From contig NC_133666.1 of the NCBI RefSeq assembly GCF_037893015.1, forward strand, positions 159,484,490 to 159,548,489: a stretch of 64,000 bases of DNA, read 5' to 3'. Shown here in pieces: positions 62,130 to 64,000 of the stretch. The notes under the pieces were generated by a model that was not told where the DNA came from, searched no databases, and saw only the letters and a program-made list of their open reading frames with translations. The position numbers and the translations under genes were made by a program. Positions within the stretch are counted from its first letter, which is position 1, and each line of letters opens with the position of its first letter. The stretch is from Macrotis lagotis. Taxonomy: Eukaryota; Chordata; Mammalia; Peramelemorphia; Peramelidae.

Positions 62130-62660
62130 AGAAACAGTGAGATTAACAACTTTGTGTAACTCTGCCTCAATTGCATTCAATTCAAGGAAGTCAATACAAC
62201 TCTGTGATGCCATTGATGATCTTTGCAATTGGAGGACAAACAACATTAACAATAACATACTAGTGGCTTCCTATCAGTTCCAGAATCAAATATATATAAG
62301 CCTGTACTTGGTATTCAAAGCCCTTCATAACCTGAAACTCTCCTATGTTTCCTTCCTTCTTACTATCCTCACCCTCATGGAATGTTTAATCTAGTTAAAC
62401 CAGCTTCCTTTCTGTGCCTGCAACATAAGAAACTCAATTTCCCAATACTGAGCAATGACAATAAAGTCTTTTATTATAGGAATTCTCTCTCTTCTCTTCT
62501 TAACTTCTTTGGCTTCCTTCAAGTTCTACCTAAATCTAACCTTTTACCAAAAGTCTTTTTTGTTTTTGTTTGTTTGCTTTACTTCCCTGAACGCTAATGT
62601 ATTTCCACTGATGATTGTTTTGAAATTTATTACAAAACATGAATTACTTAAGAAAACATT
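62130..62660 (+). mobile_element. L2 3' region relic, plus strand
   Basis: Words tagtggcttcctatcagttc, ttggtattcaaagcccttca, taacctgaaactctcctatg and ttccttcaagttctacctaa follow the L2 ORF2 3' order, as at 49.35 kb. Frames are broken. Confidence 0.7.
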
Positions 62661-62689
62661 CCCTAGTTGAACAAAAACCTTTTGACATT

Positions 62690-63990
62690 TTCAAATATAT
62701 TTTATAATTGCTATATGTTCTGAATATTTAAGATCATATTTTAAAAATTTAGAAGAGAAGAAAATAATATACATTTCATAGCTAAGAGTTTGAGATGTAT
62801 TCTTAATAAAATTAATAGAGAAAGTATAGAAAATGATATCCATAGCTTTTATTACATGAAACTGAAAAATTTCTACATAAACAAAATAGATGAACAAAAG
62901 ATAAGAAATAATCAAATGGGAAAAAATATTTATCAAATTTCTCTGATAATGATTATCCAAAATACAAAAACAATTAACAGACATGTAGGAGCCAAGAAAA
63001 ACTATTTTGTACATATATATAGATATGTAAATATATATATAAATAAATATGTATATGTATATACAATCATAAGAATAACATGCTATTTGAATATAATCCC
63101 ATTCTGTATTTTCCTTCTTATCAAGTATAATTTTGAGAATTCTTTGAGTTCATATCAAAATATATGAACCATACCAAAGTACACCAACAATCATAAAAAA
63201 ACCCCTACAAACTTTTAGCAACTACATGGTAGAATGCTCAAATCACTAATATTAAATAAGGCAAATCAAAGTTTCATATCACAATGTACAGATTGACAAT
63301 GTTGTTGGAAGATAAGTACATTAATAGATTATTAATGTAGTGTAAATCAGTGTACTCAATTTGGGAATAATACAGTGTTAGAATGGAATATCTGTATCCT
63401 CTCACAAAGAGATTTCCCATCCTAGGTTTATAATTCAAGAAGACTGTTTATAAGAAGAAAATTCTCATTTGCATAAAAATATTTATTAGCAAAATTTTTG
63501 TTGTAGCAAGTAATTGGGGGAAACAAAATATCCAACATTTGGGGAAGGGCTAAAAAATTGTGGTACATGAAAGCAATGGGATATTATTATTCTGCAATAA
63601 GTAACAGTTATGATGAATAAAAAAGTATGGGGGTAAATAAACTTATTCAGTGGTGTGTAATAAAGACAACTATGTATACAATAATTAAAACAATGCAAAT
63701 GGGAAGTATGACCATGAAACAATTAGAAAGTAAATGGAAATTAAAAAGAAAGTGTATCACTTGAATAAAGATATAAGAAGACACCCCTATCCTTTTCCTT
63801 TACAAAAGCAAGAGCTTTACAAGGATTTCATGCCCTCTAAATGATTTCATGCTTTTTATGTATTGATCAATTTTGTTTTTTTTCTCTATACAATATTATG
63901 TGTTATGTAGGTATGATTTTCTGTGAGGAAGAAAGGAAGGGATTCTAGAGGAAATTTTTGTTTGTATAGAAATGTCAATAAAGATTATGT
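62690..63990 (+). mobile_element. Old L1 3' half, plus strand
   Basis: ORF2 C-terminal text (about 62,800-63,000, with gaaactgaaaaatttctac and tcaaatgggaaaaaatattt), then gtagaatgctcaaatcac, gaatcaccaa-type 3' region words, and ggaagggctaaaaaattgtgg at 63,543. It ends near the window edge with aatgtcaataaagattatg. A TA-rich patch lies at 63,014-63,062. Confidence 0.75.
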
Positions 63991-64000
63991 TAATGACTAT

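Noticed and set aside
62691..63167. ORFs of 107 and 125 codons near 62.7-63.2 kb
   Set aside because: They overlap a degraded L1 ORF2 3' region. The plus-strand one is partly L1 ORF2 C-terminal text.

Overview
This window is non-coding, repeat-dense mammalian DNA. The repeats point to a marsupial. A tRNA-derived SINE occurs again and again with the same body: a ggcrgctaggtggc head, a gagttcaaatc B-box-like core, a taataattacctagctgtgtgg middle, and a ccttgcaaaaa tail. It resembles the Australidelphian WSINE1 type, but I cannot confirm the family name without a search. It sits beside L1 elements whose 5' end begins like the marsupial L1 (agccaagatggcagagagaag read on the minus strand near 53.77 kb), HAL1-like elements, MAR1/MIR-type SINEs and old L2 copies. 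I see no intact cellular protein-coding gene, and no exon, tRNA or rRNA gene that I can defend. The only cellular gene sequence is a dead retrocopy of ACTL6A at 31.2-33.06 kb on the minus strand.

Layout. From 1 to 12.93 kb the window holds two nearly identical copies of one segment. Positions 1-6314 match 6630-12929, and 6315-6629 link them and probably form the start of the second unit. Each copy carries four SINEs, AT, GATA and TG microsatellites, the GC-richer 5' part of an L1, and a second, 5'-truncated L1 nested inside that L1. Copy 2 runs on past the duplication edge into the rest of the L1 (ORF1, endonuclease, reverse transcriptase) up to about 15.7 kb. From 15.7 to 24.6 kb the sequence is AT-rich, with a MAR1-like SINE, a HAL1-like element (about 20.0-21.84 kb) and one SINE. 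From 24.6 to 28.8 kb lies another L1 carrying a nested L1 3' end and four SINEs. At 29.3-31.15 kb a diverged inverted repeat brackets about 1.3 kb. The ACTL6A retrocopy and a minus-strand L1 3' end follow, to 34.0 kb. From 34.7 to 39.1 kb several SINE families cluster.

From 39 to 44.8 kb are microsatellites, an unclassified GC-richer block (41.64-42.35 kb) and one SINE. From 44.8 to 46.2 kb are odd GC-rich SINEs, a fold-back SINE fragment and an L1 ORF1 3' piece. From 48.6 to 49.85 kb is an L2 relic. From 50.34 to 53.77 kb a minus-strand L1 keeps both ends but has lost most of ORF2. From 56.7 to 58.15 kb is an older L1. From 59.0 to 60.04 kb are two HAL1/L1-type 3' ends in opposite orientation. 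From 62.1 to 64.0 kb are L2 and L1 fragments.

How the parts relate. Almost everything here follows from one machinery: L1 retrotransposition, acting on itself, on SINEs and on a cellular mRNA. Direct target-site repeats are visible around many insertions, and the order of nesting can be read from them. The most useful points for a reader are the 6.6-kb tandem duplication, whose differences are mostly single-base indels and which may be an assembly artefact; the well-preserved ACTL6A retrocopy; an L1 with a microhomology-type internal ORF2 deletion; and an L1 with a short inverted piece of ORF2. I did not find a new biological system.
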